Below are positions 40,433 to 49,611 of a stretch of DNA of 64,000 nucleotides, one piece after another (position 1 is the stretch's first letter; the number at the start of each line of letters is the position of its first letter). The notes beneath the pieces are model-generated. The model was not told the origin of the DNA, did not search any database, and saw nothing but the letters and a program-made list of their open reading frames with translations. The stretch is from positions 98,345-162,344 of the forward strand of contig NZ_JAGINO010000017.1 of the NCBI RefSeq assembly GCF_017876115.1, written 5' to 3'. Position numbers and translations under genes: made by a program. The DNA is from Azospirillum picis. Lineage in GTDB: Bacteria; Pseudomonadota; Alphaproteobacteria; Azospirillales; Azospirillaceae.

Positions 40433-42046
40433 ATGGCGCTTCTGCCTATCCGCGGCGCGAACGAGCCGGCGGAGCAGTATCTCGACCGGCTGATGCCGCC
40501 GCTGCGGGAGGCGATCGCATCCTTGACGCCCGGCCCGTCGAACACCGCGGTCGACGGCGCCGGCAACGTCTATGTGAGCCCGGCCGCCCCCCCGGGCGTC
40601 GTGCCGAAACTCGGCCGGGCCGCGAAGATCGTCAAGATCGACACGGAGAACCTCGTCGACGGCGCGGTGAAGCTGGCGCAGACGGACATTCCGACGCTCG
40701 TCCTGGCCAACCGGGTGGTCGCTGGCGACGCCATCGTGTTGAGCCTGCTGGCCGGCGATATCGAGGCGATTGAGGCTCGCATTGACAACCTGATCGTCAA
40801 CGATGCCAACATCGCCAACCTGTCGGCGTCGAAGATCACGGCCGGCGAGATCGCCGTCGACCTGACCCTCTACGCCGCGGAGATCCTCGGCGGCAGGATC
40901 AGCATCACCGGCGGCACGCAGCAGCTCGCCTATTTCCAGACCTCGGCGGGCACGTTCGCGGGTCGCTTCGAGCAGTCCGGCACCGGTGGCGGCGTCAGCG
41001 TCATCTGCAACAACGGCAGCTTCGCGGGCAACGGCCTGGACGTCCAGACCTCGGGCAGCGGCAAGGGCGTGGCGGCCAACAGCAGCGGCGGCTATGCGGT
41101 GCACGGCGTCTCGGCCACCAACGACGCGGTCAGGGGCGAGTGCGGCGACGGCACGCACGCTGGGGTCTACGGCCGGGGCGGCGCGAATGGGGTCTATGGG
41201 ATCGCCTCCAACGTCGGCGCGCGCGGCGTCTACGGCTACCACAACGGGTCGTCTGGGGCTGGCGCGCCGGGCGACGCTGGGGTCTGGGGCAAGTCCGACG
41301 GCGGCTATGGGGTCGTGGGCCAGGGAGACAAGGCTGGCGTCTATGGCAGCGTGACCAGCGGCGGCTACGCCGGGCAGTTCCGCGCGGACAGCGGCGTGGC
41401 CCTCTACGCCCAGAAGTTCGGCTCCTCCGGCACGCTCGCCCAGTATTACGTGCAGAACGGCAGCTACAGCGGCAGCCTGCACGCCCTCATGTGCGACCGA
41501 TCGGGGTCGTCGGCCTACAACTTCTTGGTCTGCCAGAGCAACTTCGCATCGGGCGCCGACACCGAGTTCGTCGTCAACGGCGCCGGCCAGGTGGCGAGCG
41601 ACGGCGGAACGACGATGTCGAGCCCCGCCGACTACGCCGAGTATTTCGAGAGCCTGTCCGGCGATGCGATCCCGGTCGGCACGACGGTGGTGCTGGTGGG
41701 CGAGAGGGTGCGGCCGGCGACGGCTGACGATCCGCCCGACGACATCATCGGCGTGATCCGGCCGGTGGGAACGAGCACGGTGGTGGGTGCGGCCGCCTGG
41801 AACCACTGGAGCGGCAAATACCTGCGGGACGCCTACGACGCTCCGGCGCTCGACGGCGACGGCGCCCGGGTCCTGAGCCCTGCCTTCGACCCCGACCGAC
41901 CCTACACCCCGCGCGAGCAGCGGCCCGAGTGGGTCATCGTCGGCTTGCTCGGGCAAGTCGCCATAACCGCAGGCCAGCCGGTCAACAGCCGCTGGCGCAA
42001 GCTCGCAGACGCGAGCGAAACCGTGGAGCGCTGGTTCATCCGATGA
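40433..42046 (+). CDS. Tail fibre with GVYG repeats and autoproteolytic C-terminal domain
   Basis: The 537-residue protein has an N-terminal head-binding part with Val/Asp/Leu helices (KIDTENLVDGAVKLAQTDIP), a middle Gly-rich repeat region (about 225-330, GVYG, GVWG, GYGVVG) and a C-terminal domain with PADYAEYFESLSGDAIPVGT typical of peptidase G2/IMC domains that cut themselves off after trimerisation. It probably forms a receptor-binding fibre. Confidence 0.8.
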   Translation: MALLPIRGANEPAEQYLDRLMPPLREAIASLTPGPSNTAVDGAGNVYVSPAAPPGVVPKLGRAAKIVKIDTENLVDGAVKLAQTDIPTLVLANRVVAGDAIVLSLLAGDIEAIEARIDNLIVNDANIANLSASKITAGEIAVDLTLYAAEILGGRISITGGTQQLAYFQTSAGTFAGRFEQSGTGGGVSVICNNGSFAGNGLDVQTSGSGKGVAANSSGGYAVHGVSATNDAVRGECGDGTHAGVYGRGGANGVYGIASNVGARGVYGYHNGSSGAGAPGDAGVWGKSDGGYGVVGQGDKAGVYGSVTSGGYAGQFRADSGVALYAQKFGSSGTLAQYYVQNGSYSGSLHALMCDRSGSSAYNFLVCQSNFASGADTEFVVNGAGQVASDGGTTMSSPADYAEYFESLSGDAIPVGTTVVLVGERVRPATADDPPDDIIGVIRPVGTSTVVGAAAWNHWSGKYLRDAYDAPALDGDGARVLSPAFDPDRPYTPREQRPEWVIVGLLGQVAITAGQPVNSRWRKLADASETVERWFIR

Positions 42047-42405
42047 GCCCATTCGACGAACAGTGGGCGCGCTGCGAGCCATGGCTTGCGGCAGCGCTGG
42101 AGCATGCCCACGGCACGCACCTGATCGAGGACATCCGGGAGGGCTGCCTCGCCGGGAACTTGCAGTTCTGGCCGGGCAAGTCGGCGGCGATCGTCACCGA
42201 GATCTGCACATACCCGCGGCTGAAGGCCGTGAACTTCTTCCTCGTCGGCGGCGACCTGGAGGAATTGCTCGCGATGAAGCCCGTCATTGAGGCGTGGGCG
42301 AAGCGCCTGGGCTGCACCCGCGCGCAATGCGGCGGCCGGTTTGGCTGGGAGCGCGTGCTGAAGGATTACCGGCGCGCGTGCGTCGTTCTTGAGAAGGAGA
42401 TCTGA
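42043..42405 (+). CDS. Hypothetical late protein
   Basis: The 120-residue product starts MSPFDEQWARCEPWLAAALE and has QFWPGKSAAIVTEICTYPRL then NFFLVGGDLEELLAMKPVIE. A short protein of this type is often coupled (ATGA) to fibre genes in alphaproteobacterial phages. Role unknown. Confidence 0.65.
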   Translation: MSPFDEQWARCEPWLAAALEHAHGTHLIEDIREGCLAGNLQFWPGKSAAIVTEICTYPRLKAVNFFLVGGDLEELLAMKPVIEAWAKRLGCTRAQCGGRFGWERVLKDYRRACVVLEKEI

Positions 42406-42407
42406 AA

Positions 42408-43976
42408 ATGTCCAAGGGCGGCGGCAAGCAGACGGTCCAGAATACCTATCCACCCGAGATCCTGGCGGCGATCAAGGGCAACGTGAATGTCGCGAACGAC
42501 ATCGCCAGCCAGCCATACCCCGGCTACTACGATTACAGCAAGCCATTCAACGCGGACAACTACCTGAAGCAGAACGCCGACGTCGCGCAGGGGTATCAGA
42601 AGTACCTGAGCGACTTCAACGCGGGCGCCGGCACCTTCGACCCGGGCGCCTACCTGAAGAACAACGCCGACGTCGCGGCCGAGGCGGCGAAGTACGCCGG
42701 GAGCCCGCAGTTCAGCACGCCGGAAGCCTATGCCCAGTGGCATTACGACAACTATGGCAAGAACGAGGGCCGGACGTCCGGCACCAGCGGCACGCCTATG
42801 TCGGCAGCCGATTACGCCCTGAAGGACTGGCAGACGACGGGCCAGGCGCAGGGCCGGCAGGGCGGCTACGACACGCGGCAGCTCGTCGCCGACTTCACAC
42901 CTGACCAGACGGCCGGCTTCGACCTGACGCGCCAGATCGCCGGCAATGGGGCGAACTTCCTGCAGAACGGCTTCGGGTGGGACGAGGCGTCGAACCTCGC
43001 GAACAACTTCTCGGCCCGCGATGTCGGCACGACCTTCTCGGCTCGCGACGTCGCCGCCGGCCAGCTCAAGGACACCAACCTCAACGACTACATGAACCCG
43101 TACATCGGGAATGTGGTCAACACCACGTCGCAGGCGATCAACCGGCAGAACCAGATCGCCCTGCAGAACGTCGGGTCGCAGGCCATGTCGCAGGGCGCCT
43201 ACGGCGGAAGCCGGCAGGGTGTCGCGCAGGCCGAGACGAACCGCGCCTATGGCGACACGTTGGCCCAGACCACGGCCAATCTCTACAACACCGGCTACAC
43301 CACCGCCCAGCAGGCGGCCCTGAGCGACATCACCAACCGGCTGACGGCCGATCGGGCGAACCAGTCCAAGGATCTCAGCCTCGGCCAGCTCCGCCTCTCC
43401 GCCGAGCAGGCGAACCAGGCCAAGGACCTGTCGGAGGGGCAGCTCAAGCTGTCCGCCGCCGGCCAGATGGCGCAATCCGCCACGGCCCGCAACAATGCGC
43501 TGTTGGGCCAGCAGAACTACGACCTGAACCGGGCCGGCGCCCTGCTCGGGACCGGCGGCCAGCAGCAGGCGAACGCTCAGCAGCAGCTTGACAGCCAGTA
43601 CGAGCAGTACCTCCGCAGCATCGGCTACCCGGTGGAGATGCTGAAGGTGCGTCAGATCCCGCTGGGAGGCTCGCTCCCCAGCACGCAGACCAGCTCGGGC
43701 GGCGGGAGCGGTGGGGCACAGACCATGCAAACCGTCGGAAGCCTCGCGTTGGCGGCGGCCTCGTTGTTCTCGGACCGCCGAGTGAAGACCGATATCCGCC
43801 GCGTCGGCGCGCTCGACAACGGGCTGGCCGTCTACGCCTACCGCTATGCCTGGGGCGGCCCGGTCCACATCGGCGTCATGGCCGACGAGGTGGAGGCTGT
43901 CCGGCCGGCCGCCGTCAGCGAGACGCCGGAGGGCATCAAGATGGTCAACTATGATCTGGCGACGGAGGCCGCGTGA
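42408..43976 (+). CDS. Virion protein with C-terminal peptidase S74 chaperone
   Basis: The 522-residue protein has two YLKxNADVA-type repeats near the N-terminus (DNYLKQNADVAQGYQKYL and GAYLKNNADVAAEAAKYA), a long Gln/Ala-rich helical middle (170-410) and a C-terminal S74 intramolecular chaperone with SDRRVKTDIRRVGALDNGLA and PVHIGVMADEVEAVRPAAVS, the family's self-cleavage and folding module. It may be an ejection or tail protein processed during assembly. Confidence 0.8.
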   Translation: MSKGGGKQTVQNTYPPEILAAIKGNVNVANDIASQPYPGYYDYSKPFNADNYLKQNADVAQGYQKYLSDFNAGAGTFDPGAYLKNNADVAAEAAKYAGSPQFSTPEAYAQWHYDNYGKNEGRTSGTSGTPMSAADYALKDWQTTGQAQGRQGGYDTRQLVADFTPDQTAGFDLTRQIAGNGANFLQNGFGWDEASNLANNFSARDVGTTFSARDVAAGQLKDTNLNDYMNPYIGNVVNTTSQAINRQNQIALQNVGSQAMSQGAYGGSRQGVAQAETNRAYGDTLAQTTANLYNTGYTTAQQAALSDITNRLTADRANQSKDLSLGQLRLSAEQANQAKDLSEGQLKLSAAGQMAQSATARNNALLGQQNYDLNRAGALLGTGGQQQANAQQQLDSQYEQYLRSIGYPVEMLKVRQIPLGGSLPSTQTSSGGGSGGAQTMQTVGSLALAAASLFSDRRVKTDIRRVGALDNGLAVYAYRYAWGGPVHIGVMADEVEAVRPAAVSETPEGIKMVNYDLATEAA

Positions 43977-45808
43977 TGGCGATCGACCCCTATAGCAACC
44001 CGCCGCTGCTGGGTGGCAGCGGGTGGACGGCAGCCCTCGCCCTGCTCGGCGCCGGGCTCCAGGACTATGGCGCGGCGCGGCAGGGTCTGCAGGGCGGCGG
44101 CGTGCAGGCCCTGCTGGGCATGCAGCGGCTGGCGCAGGCCGATCAGGAGCGCAAGGAGAAGAAGGCCGAGGAAGCCGGCCAGAAGTCCGCCCAGGCGGCG
44201 CTCTTGGGCGGGCTCGACCCCACCACGGGCATCACGTGGGACACCGGCCGGCAGAGCCAGGCCCCTGACGACCAGAAGGCGCTGTTCATGCGCGCCTTCC
44301 CGGAAGCCGGGGCCAAGGCTGCGGCGGCCAGCCTGTTCCCGAAGCCGATGGATCCTGGTGACCGCTTCCGGACCGTCGGCGACAGCGTGGTCGACATCAC
44401 CACCGGGAAGCCGATCTATCAGGCGCCTCCTGCCTTCTCCTTCCCCGGCATCAGCCCCGCCGGCGGCGGAACTGGCGGAACGACGACATCCGTGCAGCCC
44501 GGCCCTTCGGCCGGCGCCGACCCGGCGCAGTTTCCGGCCGACCTCGACATGAAGATCGGCATGATGGAGGAGAAATACGGCCTGCCCGCCGGCTCCTTCC
44601 GCGCGTTGGTGCAGGCGGAGAGCGGCGGCCGGCCCGGCGCCGTGTCGCCAAAAGGCGCCGTTGGGTACACCCAGCTCATGCCGGGCACGGCCAGGGATCT
44701 CGGGGTCAACGCCGCCGATCCCGACCAGAACCTGGAGGGCGGCGCCCGGTACCTGAGACAGCAGCTCGACAAATACGGCAACCTCGACCATGCGCTGGTC
44801 GCCTACAACTGGGGGCCGGGGAACGCCGACATGTGGATCAAGAGCGGCGCCGATCCGGCGCGTCTTCCGGCGGAGACCCGCGCCTATCTCGGCAAGATCA
44901 CGGGCGGCGGCGCGTCCCCGTTCCAGGTGGCGCAGGCGAACACGGGCACGATGACGGATGCCGCCCCCGCGGCGGCGGCCCCGACAGCCGGGCAGTGGGT
45001 CCGCGGCATCGACAAGAACGGGAAGCATGTCGACGTGGAGAAGAACACCGCGACCGGCGAAACCCGCCCGTTCGGCGGCGGCTCCATGTTCTCCGGCAAC
45101 TCCGTGGAGGGTCAGGCGCTCAACCAACTGGTGGAAAGCGGCCTGCTGACGAAGGAGCAGGCGTTGACCTGGGCGGCCGGCAAGACGGCGACCGGTCCGA
45201 ACGGTCAGCTCGACTTCGTCACCCCGCAGGCGATGCGCGGCGGAGCGGCCCCGGCCGGAGGCACCCCAGGCGGCCCGGCGATCACCCCCGTCCGGCAGGG
45301 TCAGCTTGCCCCGCAGGATAAGGAAGCGATCATGGAGGCCGATAAGTCGGCGGAGGCGGCGGGCAGCGCGATCAGTGCGCTGAACGAAGCTCTGAAGATC
45401 AACCGTCAAGCCTTCCAGGGGTCGTCGGCCTCCACGAAGCAATGGCTAGACCGCAACCTTCTTCCTGGTGAGTGGGGCGGGCAGGCGACGACTGACCTGG
45501 AGAATATCGTCGGTACCCAGGCGTTGGGCCAGTTGAAGGCAATCTTCGGCGCAGCTCCGACCGAAGGCGAGCGCAAGATCCTTCTCGACCTTCAGGGGTC
45601 GATCCAACTCAGCGCCGACGAGCGAGAGGCGATCTTCAAGCGCGCCATCGAGGCCGCGCAGACCAGGATGCAGCGCGAGAGGGGGCGGGCACAGGCGCTG
45701 CGCAGCGGCACCTATTACACGGAAGGGCTGCCGCAGACAGCGCAGCCGGCCCAGCAGGGCGGCGGCCGGGTCCTGCGGTTTGATGCACAGGGGAACATGA
45801 TCCCATGA
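43976..45808 (+). CDS. Ejection protein with lytic transglycosylase domain
   Basis: The 610-residue protein has an SLT lytic transglycosylase domain about 192-300: YGLPAGSFRALVQAESGGRP with the catalytic Glu, GAVSPKGAVGYTQLMPGTAR, and ALVAYNWGPGNADMWIKSGA. It would open peptidoglycan during DNA entry. The N- and C-terminal parts are helical. MAIDPYSNPPLL at 43976 is preferred over the GTG one codon upstream. Confidence 0.88.
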   Translation: MAIDPYSNPPLLGGSGWTAALALLGAGLQDYGAARQGLQGGGVQALLGMQRLAQADQERKEKKAEEAGQKSAQAALLGGLDPTTGITWDTGRQSQAPDDQKALFMRAFPEAGAKAAAASLFPKPMDPGDRFRTVGDSVVDITTGKPIYQAPPAFSFPGISPAGGGTGGTTTSVQPGPSAGADPAQFPADLDMKIGMMEEKYGLPAGSFRALVQAESGGRPGAVSPKGAVGYTQLMPGTARDLGVNAADPDQNLEGGARYLRQQLDKYGNLDHALVAYNWGPGNADMWIKSGADPARLPAETRAYLGKITGGGASPFQVAQANTGTMTDAAPAAAAPTAGQWVRGIDKNGKHVDVEKNTATGETRPFGGGSMFSGNSVEGQALNQLVESGLLTKEQALTWAAGKTATGPNGQLDFVTPQAMRGGAAPAGGTPGGPAITPVRQGQLAPQDKEAIMEADKSAEAAGSAISALNEALKINRQAFQGSSASTKQWLDRNLLPGEWGGQATTDLENIVGTQALGQLKAIFGAAPTEGERKILLDLQGSIQLSADEREAIFKRAIEAAQTRMQRERGRAQALRSGTYYTEGLPQTAQPAQQGGGRVLRFDAQGNMIP

Positions 45809-47601
45809 CCGTTCGCGCTGAACTGCATGACGGCACCGTTCTGGAGTTCCCGGACGGCACGTCGGACGAGGTGGTGTCCCGCACCGTCAAGACCCTCATG
45901 GGAGGCGGCCAGCCTGCAGCCCCTGACCGCTCCTTCGGCGAGGAGGCGCTCCGCAAGGCCGAGTTCGGCGCGCGCGGCGTCTCCGACAGCGTGTTGGAGA
46001 CCATCGGCGCGATCCCGGATGCCGTCGGCTCCGGCATGCGGGCGCTGGGTCTGCCGTCGTCCGACCCCGGCTTCTACACCAACGGCCTGAAGGCTGGCTG
46101 GAACGCGCTCGGCCGCACCCTCTCCGCGCCGCTGAATACCGCCTTCCCCGACGTGATGTCAGGCCCTCAGACGGCCGGCGACAAGCTGGCCTATGGGGCA
46201 GGGCGGGGCGTCGGCGATGCGGCGTCGGTCGTGGTCCCGGCGGCGGGCGTCTCGCGCGCGGCACAGGCCGGCGGGCTGACGGAGCGGGTGGCGTCGGCAC
46301 TCGCCGCCCAGCCCGGCATTCAGGCGGCGGCCGGAGCCGTCGGCGGTGGTGTGGGGCAGGCGACCGACAGTCCGTTGACCGGGCTGCTCGCCTCCATGGC
46401 GGTGCCGGGGGCGATGGCGGGCGCCGGCCGACTGGCATCCCCCGTCCGCGCGCAGCTTGGCCCGGAACAGGCCCGGCTGGCGGCGGCGGCGCAGGCCGAG
46501 GGCATCCAGTTGACGCCCGGCCAGATGACCGGCTCGAAGCCCCTCCAGACCATGGAGGCGGTCTTCGGCACCCTGCCCATGACCAGCGGCCCGCAGCGGG
46601 AGATCGCCGACGCCCAGCGCGTGGCCTTCAACCGGGCGGCGTTGGCGAGGGCTGGCGTGCAGGCGGACCGGGCGGCGCCGGACGTGATGGACGACGCCTT
46701 CCGCGCGCTCGGCCAGCGGTTCGACGACTTGGCGGCGGCGACCACGGTGCAGGTGGACCACAAGCTGTTCCAGGATGTCGACAAGGTGGTCACCGACTAC
46801 GGCCGGCGCCTGCCGACCGACGTCGCGCCCGTTTTTCAGAGCTACGTGGATGACCTGAACCAGATGCGCGCGGCGCTTGGACCGGCGCCGGCCCCCGGTT
46901 CGGTGGTCCCCGCTGGGCAAGCGGCGCAGGGGGCGTCCGTTCAGATCCCGGGCGATGCCTTTCAGAACGTGGTATCGGACATCCGCCGGCGCGCGCGCTC
47001 CACGAGCAACCCAGACCTTCAGCGGGCTCTGAATGAGCTGGCCGACAAGGTCAACGACAACATGATCCGCTCCAGCCCGCCCGAGGTAGCGGACGGCTGG
47101 CGGCAGGCTCGGCGCGACTACCGGAACCTGCTGGCGATCGACAATGCCATGGGGCAGGGGACGCAGGCCGAGCGATCGGCCGGAAACATCCCGTTCGCCG
47201 GGCTGCGGAGCGCGGTGAAGGCGGATGACAAATCCGGCTACAGCCGGGGGCGAGGGGACTTGAACGACCTCACCCGTATTGCCGACTTCCTGGGCTCGTC
47301 TCGGCTGCAATCGAGCGGCACGAGCGAGCGCACGGCGATGATCAACATGCTGACCGGGAGCGGCCTCACAGGCGGCGGCGTTGGGGCGGTTGCTGGCGGG
47401 GCTGACCCGCTGCTGTCCCTGGCGGCCACTGCTGGGGCTGCCGTGCTGCCGCGCGCGGTGCAGGCCGCCTACAACAGCCCGGCCGGCCGCGCGTGGCTCA
47501 CGAACCAAGCCGCTGCCGGCCTGTCCCCGCCGCCGGCTCTGCTCGGCTCCATCCTGCTCGGCCGGGAAAAGGATGCGCTACTGGGCGGGCCGAGGCGCTA
47601 A
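45805..47601 (+). CDS. Large ejection/internal virion protein
   Basis: The 598-residue protein starts with MTVRAELHDGTVLEFPDGTS, an N-terminal module seen on phage internal proteins, followed by Ala/Gly-rich helical stretches that are membrane-active in ejection proteins (GAGRGVGDAASVVVPAAGVS, LTGLLASMAVPGAMAGAGRL, then C-terminal GGGVGAVAGGADPLLSLAAT). Overlaps the previous gene by 4 nt. Confidence 0.75.
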   Translation: MTVRAELHDGTVLEFPDGTSDEVVSRTVKTLMGGGQPAAPDRSFGEEALRKAEFGARGVSDSVLETIGAIPDAVGSGMRALGLPSSDPGFYTNGLKAGWNALGRTLSAPLNTAFPDVMSGPQTAGDKLAYGAGRGVGDAASVVVPAAGVSRAAQAGGLTERVASALAAQPGIQAAAGAVGGGVGQATDSPLTGLLASMAVPGAMAGAGRLASPVRAQLGPEQARLAAAAQAEGIQLTPGQMTGSKPLQTMEAVFGTLPMTSGPQREIADAQRVAFNRAALARAGVQADRAAPDVMDDAFRALGQRFDDLAAATTVQVDHKLFQDVDKVVTDYGRRLPTDVAPVFQSYVDDLNQMRAALGPAPAPGSVVPAGQAAQGASVQIPGDAFQNVVSDIRRRARSTSNPDLQRALNELADKVNDNMIRSSPPEVADGWRQARRDYRNLLAIDNAMGQGTQAERSAGNIPFAGLRSAVKADDKSGYSRGRGDLNDLTRIADFLGSSRLQSSGTSERTAMINMLTGSGLTGGGVGAVAGGADPLLSLAATAGAAVLPRAVQAAYNSPAGRAWLTNQAAAGLSPPPALLGSILLGREKDALLGGPRR

Positions 47602-47810
47602 GGCGTCATGGACATGGACCGGGCGGCTTTCCAGCCGTACCGGATCCAGATGTAGACGAAGGTCGCCGCCCACGAGGCGGCGATGCCGAGAAAGACCGCA
47701 GCGATTGTCCGCTCCCGGTCGCTCGCCCCCACGCCATCCATCCCAGCCCACACCGCGCAGCCGACCAGCGCGGCCACGGCGCACTGCGCCACCTCGCCCA
47801 CCGACACCAC
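47598..47810 (-). CDS. Two-span membrane protein, tail-to-tail with ejection gene
   Basis: The reverse-strand frame encodes about 70 residues with two hydrophobic segments (VAQCAVAALVGCAVWAGM and RTIAAVFLGIAASWAATFVY) and a basic tail. GTG is the likely start (GGGGAGG nearby); upstream TTG is also possible. Adjacent to the lysozyme gene, it could be a lysis regulator or unrelated; orientation argues against a normal holin role. Confidence 0.45.
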   Translation of the reverse strand: MVSVGEVAQCAVAALVGCAVWAGMDGVGASDRERTIAAVFLGIAASWAATFVYIWIRYGWKAARSMSMTP

Positions 47811-47929
47811 CGCCTCCCCGACTGTTCCGGCCCTGCCCAAGGTATCACGCCGGCGGGCCGGTGCGGATCGGTATGAGCGCGGACACCCCGCGTCCGCGCG
47901 CAGCCGCGACGCGCCAGAAGGATCCCGAC

Positions 47930-48385
47930 ATGACCAGACCCGTTCCCCCCGCGGCCCTCGACCTCGTGAAGCATTTCGAAGGCCTGTTCCTGGGCGCCTA
48001 CCTGTGCCCCGCGGGCGTGCCCACCATCGGGTGGGGCCACACCAAGGGCGTGAAGCTCGGGCAGCGCATCACCCGCCAGCAGGCCGAGGAGCTCCTCTCC
48101 GCCGACATGGCCGAAGCCGCCGACGCGGTCGACCGGCTGGTCTCGGTTCCGCTGACCGACAACCAGCGCGGCGCGCTCGCCTCGTTCGTCTTCAACCTGG
48201 GGCCCGGCAGCCTGGGCGGGTCGACGCTGCTCCGCCTGCTGAATGCCGGCGCGTCGATGGAGAGCATCGGCGAGCAGTTCGGCCGGTGGGTCAACGCCAC
48301 CGTCGGCGGGGTGAAGAAGCAACTCCCCGGCCTCGTCGCCCGCCGGGCTGCGGAGAAGGCGCTGTTCCTGGGCCGGAACGGCTAG
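47930..48385 (+). CDS. Endolysin, T4-type lysozyme (muramidase)
   Basis: The 151-residue muramidase has the Glu-Cys-Thr triad typical of P22-type lysozymes: Glu in LVKHFEGLF (about residue 18), Cys in AYLCPAG and Thr in VPTIGWGHTKGV. The following DNQRGALASFVFNLGPGSLG is the conserved helix. No signal or SAR anchor is visible, so a holin is needed. It cuts cell-wall glycan for lysis. Confidence 0.92.
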   Translation: MTRPVPPAALDLVKHFEGLFLGAYLCPAGVPTIGWGHTKGVKLGQRITRQQAEELLSADMAEAADAVDRLVSVPLTDNQRGALASFVFNLGPGSLGGSTLLRLLNAGASMESIGEQFGRWVNATVGGVKKQLPGLVARRAAEKALFLGRNG

Positions 48386-48468
48386 GCCGCGCCCCAAACC
48401 TAGCCGTCACCAAAGTCCGAACCGCTGTCGAGCAAGGAGCCTGCGTGATGCAGGCGCCCTTCGGTGCA

Positions 48469-48945
48469 TTATGGCGGAAGGTGACGCCACGTCCTGCCGC
48501 TCTTGATGTCCTTAACGATGCTTCTGCTGACGCCGAAAGTTGCCGCAGCCTCAGAGGACTTCACACCACCGCAGACCATCCTCTTGATCGCAAGCGCCTG
48601 CTCTTCGGTAAGGGTGGCGTTGTGGTGCGCAGACCCGCTATGGGCACCGCGGGCTCGCCCTTTCAGGGTCTTGTCGGTGGCGTTGTCCGCCGCGGTTCCG
48701 ATGAAGAGGTGGGCGGGGTTGACACATCCGGGATTGTCGCAGGCATGAAGCACGAACATGCCGTCCGGAATGCTTCCGACAAACAATTCGTATGACAGGC
48801 GGTGAGAATAGCACTTCTTGCCGTCACTTCGAAACACGCCGTACCCATCAGGGCGCGACTTGTGCCCGCGCCATTCCCAGCAAGCCTCTTTGCTGGTGAT
48901 TGACACGTTACCAATGAAAGCAAGCAACCTGCTGCGCTCCAACAT
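48469..48945 (-). CDS. HNH endonuclease with C-terminal HTH (probable moron)
   Basis: The 158-residue protein has an HNH core (CWEWRGHKSRPDGYGVFRSD, HRLSYELFVGSIPDGMFVLH, CDNPGCVNPAHLFIGTAADN) and a C-terminal HTH (SSEAAATFGVSRSIVKDIKS). This is the layout of free-standing phage homing endonucleases. It is antisense to the late genes, less GC-rich, and has its own extended -10. MLERSRLLAF with GAGGAAG is taken as start. Confidence 0.85.
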   Translation of the reverse strand: MLERSRLLAFIGNVSITSKEACWEWRGHKSRPDGYGVFRSDGKKCYSHRLSYELFVGSIPDGMFVLHACDNPGCVNPAHLFIGTAADNATDKTLKGRARGAHSGSAHHNATLTEEQALAIKRMVCGGVKSSEAAATFGVSRSIVKDIKSGRTWRHLPP

Positions 48946-48970
48946 TGCTTCCTCATTGCAGTGAGGAAGA

Positions 48971-48979
48971 ATTGTAGCA
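48971..48979 (-). promoter_or_regulatory. Extended -10 promoter of the HNH gene
   Basis: Reverse-strand TGCTACAAT (extended -10) lies 25 nt before the chosen HNH start codon. No clear -35 is needed for this promoter class. Confidence 0.5.
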
Positions 48980-49028
48980 CGATTACTTGCGCTACTCACG
49001 CTGTTTTGCAAAGAAGGAGGGTTAGATC

Positions 49029-49190
49029 ATGACCGTCACCGATATCCTGAAGGGCGGCCAGCTCGCCGGCCGCCGCAAGCTCGTCATGGGCATCGTCGCC
49101 GCCGTCGGCCTGGTCGGGGCTTACCTCGTGGGGGATGCCTCGCTGATCGACGCGGCACAGCAGATGCTGCCGGTGCTGATCGGGCAGTGA
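49029..49190 (+). CDS. 53-residue membrane protein near attR
   Basis: MTVTDILKGGQLAGRRKLVM starts the product, followed by one span (GIVAAVGLVGAYLVGDA). AAGGAGGG precedes the ATG by 7 nt, a very strong site. It could be a small holin-like or lysogenic membrane protein. Confidence 0.6.
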   Translation: MTVTDILKGGQLAGRRKLVMGIVAAVGLVGAYLVGDASLIDAAQQMLPVLIGQ

Positions 49191-49241
49191 TCGGGCAGTG
49201 AGGGGCGCGTGGGCGTCGGTCACCATACCGGCGCCCGGCCC

Positions 49242-49457
49242 TCAATACGTCGAGGCGCCCCCGCCGGACCGCCGGAAAATGCCCCGCCGGCCGCACTCCT
49301 TGCAGGTCAGCCGGCCGCGCAAGGCGGTCACCGGGAAGCCCCCGCCGAGCCGCTCGATCAGGTCCGGGACATCCAGCGTCACCGACCGGCCGCAGGGGTC
49401 GCAGAAGGCGTAGAGCCGGGCGCCGTCGTGGAGATTTTCGAGGCTGTCGGGTCGCAT
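49242..49457 (-). CDS. Zinc-ribbon protein near attR
   Basis: The 71-residue protein has CDPCGRSVTLDVPDLIERLG and TCKECGRRGIFRRSGG, a two-knuckle zinc ribbon of a kind common in alphaproteobacterial genomes and phages. Unknown function; last gene before attR on the reverse strand. Confidence 0.65.
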   Translation of the reverse strand: MRPDSLENLHDGARLYAFCDPCGRSVTLDVPDLIERLGGGFPVTALRGRLTCKECGRRGIFRRSGGGASTY

Positions 49458-49585
49458 CGTTGTTCCCGTTACGTTCTCACCTCAGGAGAGCGCCAGAGAC
49501 CGGGGCTGGTCAAGCGCGAGATGCCGCCGCCCGCTCCGCTGCCACCTGTTAATGCCGTGTGGCGGCTTTTATGCAGTGGCAAGTA

Positions 49586-49604
49586 GCTGATTTCCCTAAT
49601 CAGC
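49586..49604. repeat. Inverted repeat adjoining attR
   Basis: GCTGATT-TCCCT-AATCAGC, 7 bp before the attR core. It may be a recombinase or excisionase arm site on the phage side. Confidence 0.5.
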
Positions 49605-49611
49605 CTGCAAT

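Noticed and set aside
38558..42082. A reverse-strand open frame of 1174 codons across the tail genes
   Set aside because: It is antisense to three good late genes, is made of Arg/Ala/Val/Asp-rich shadow sequence typical of high-GC DNA, and has no start signal or domain.
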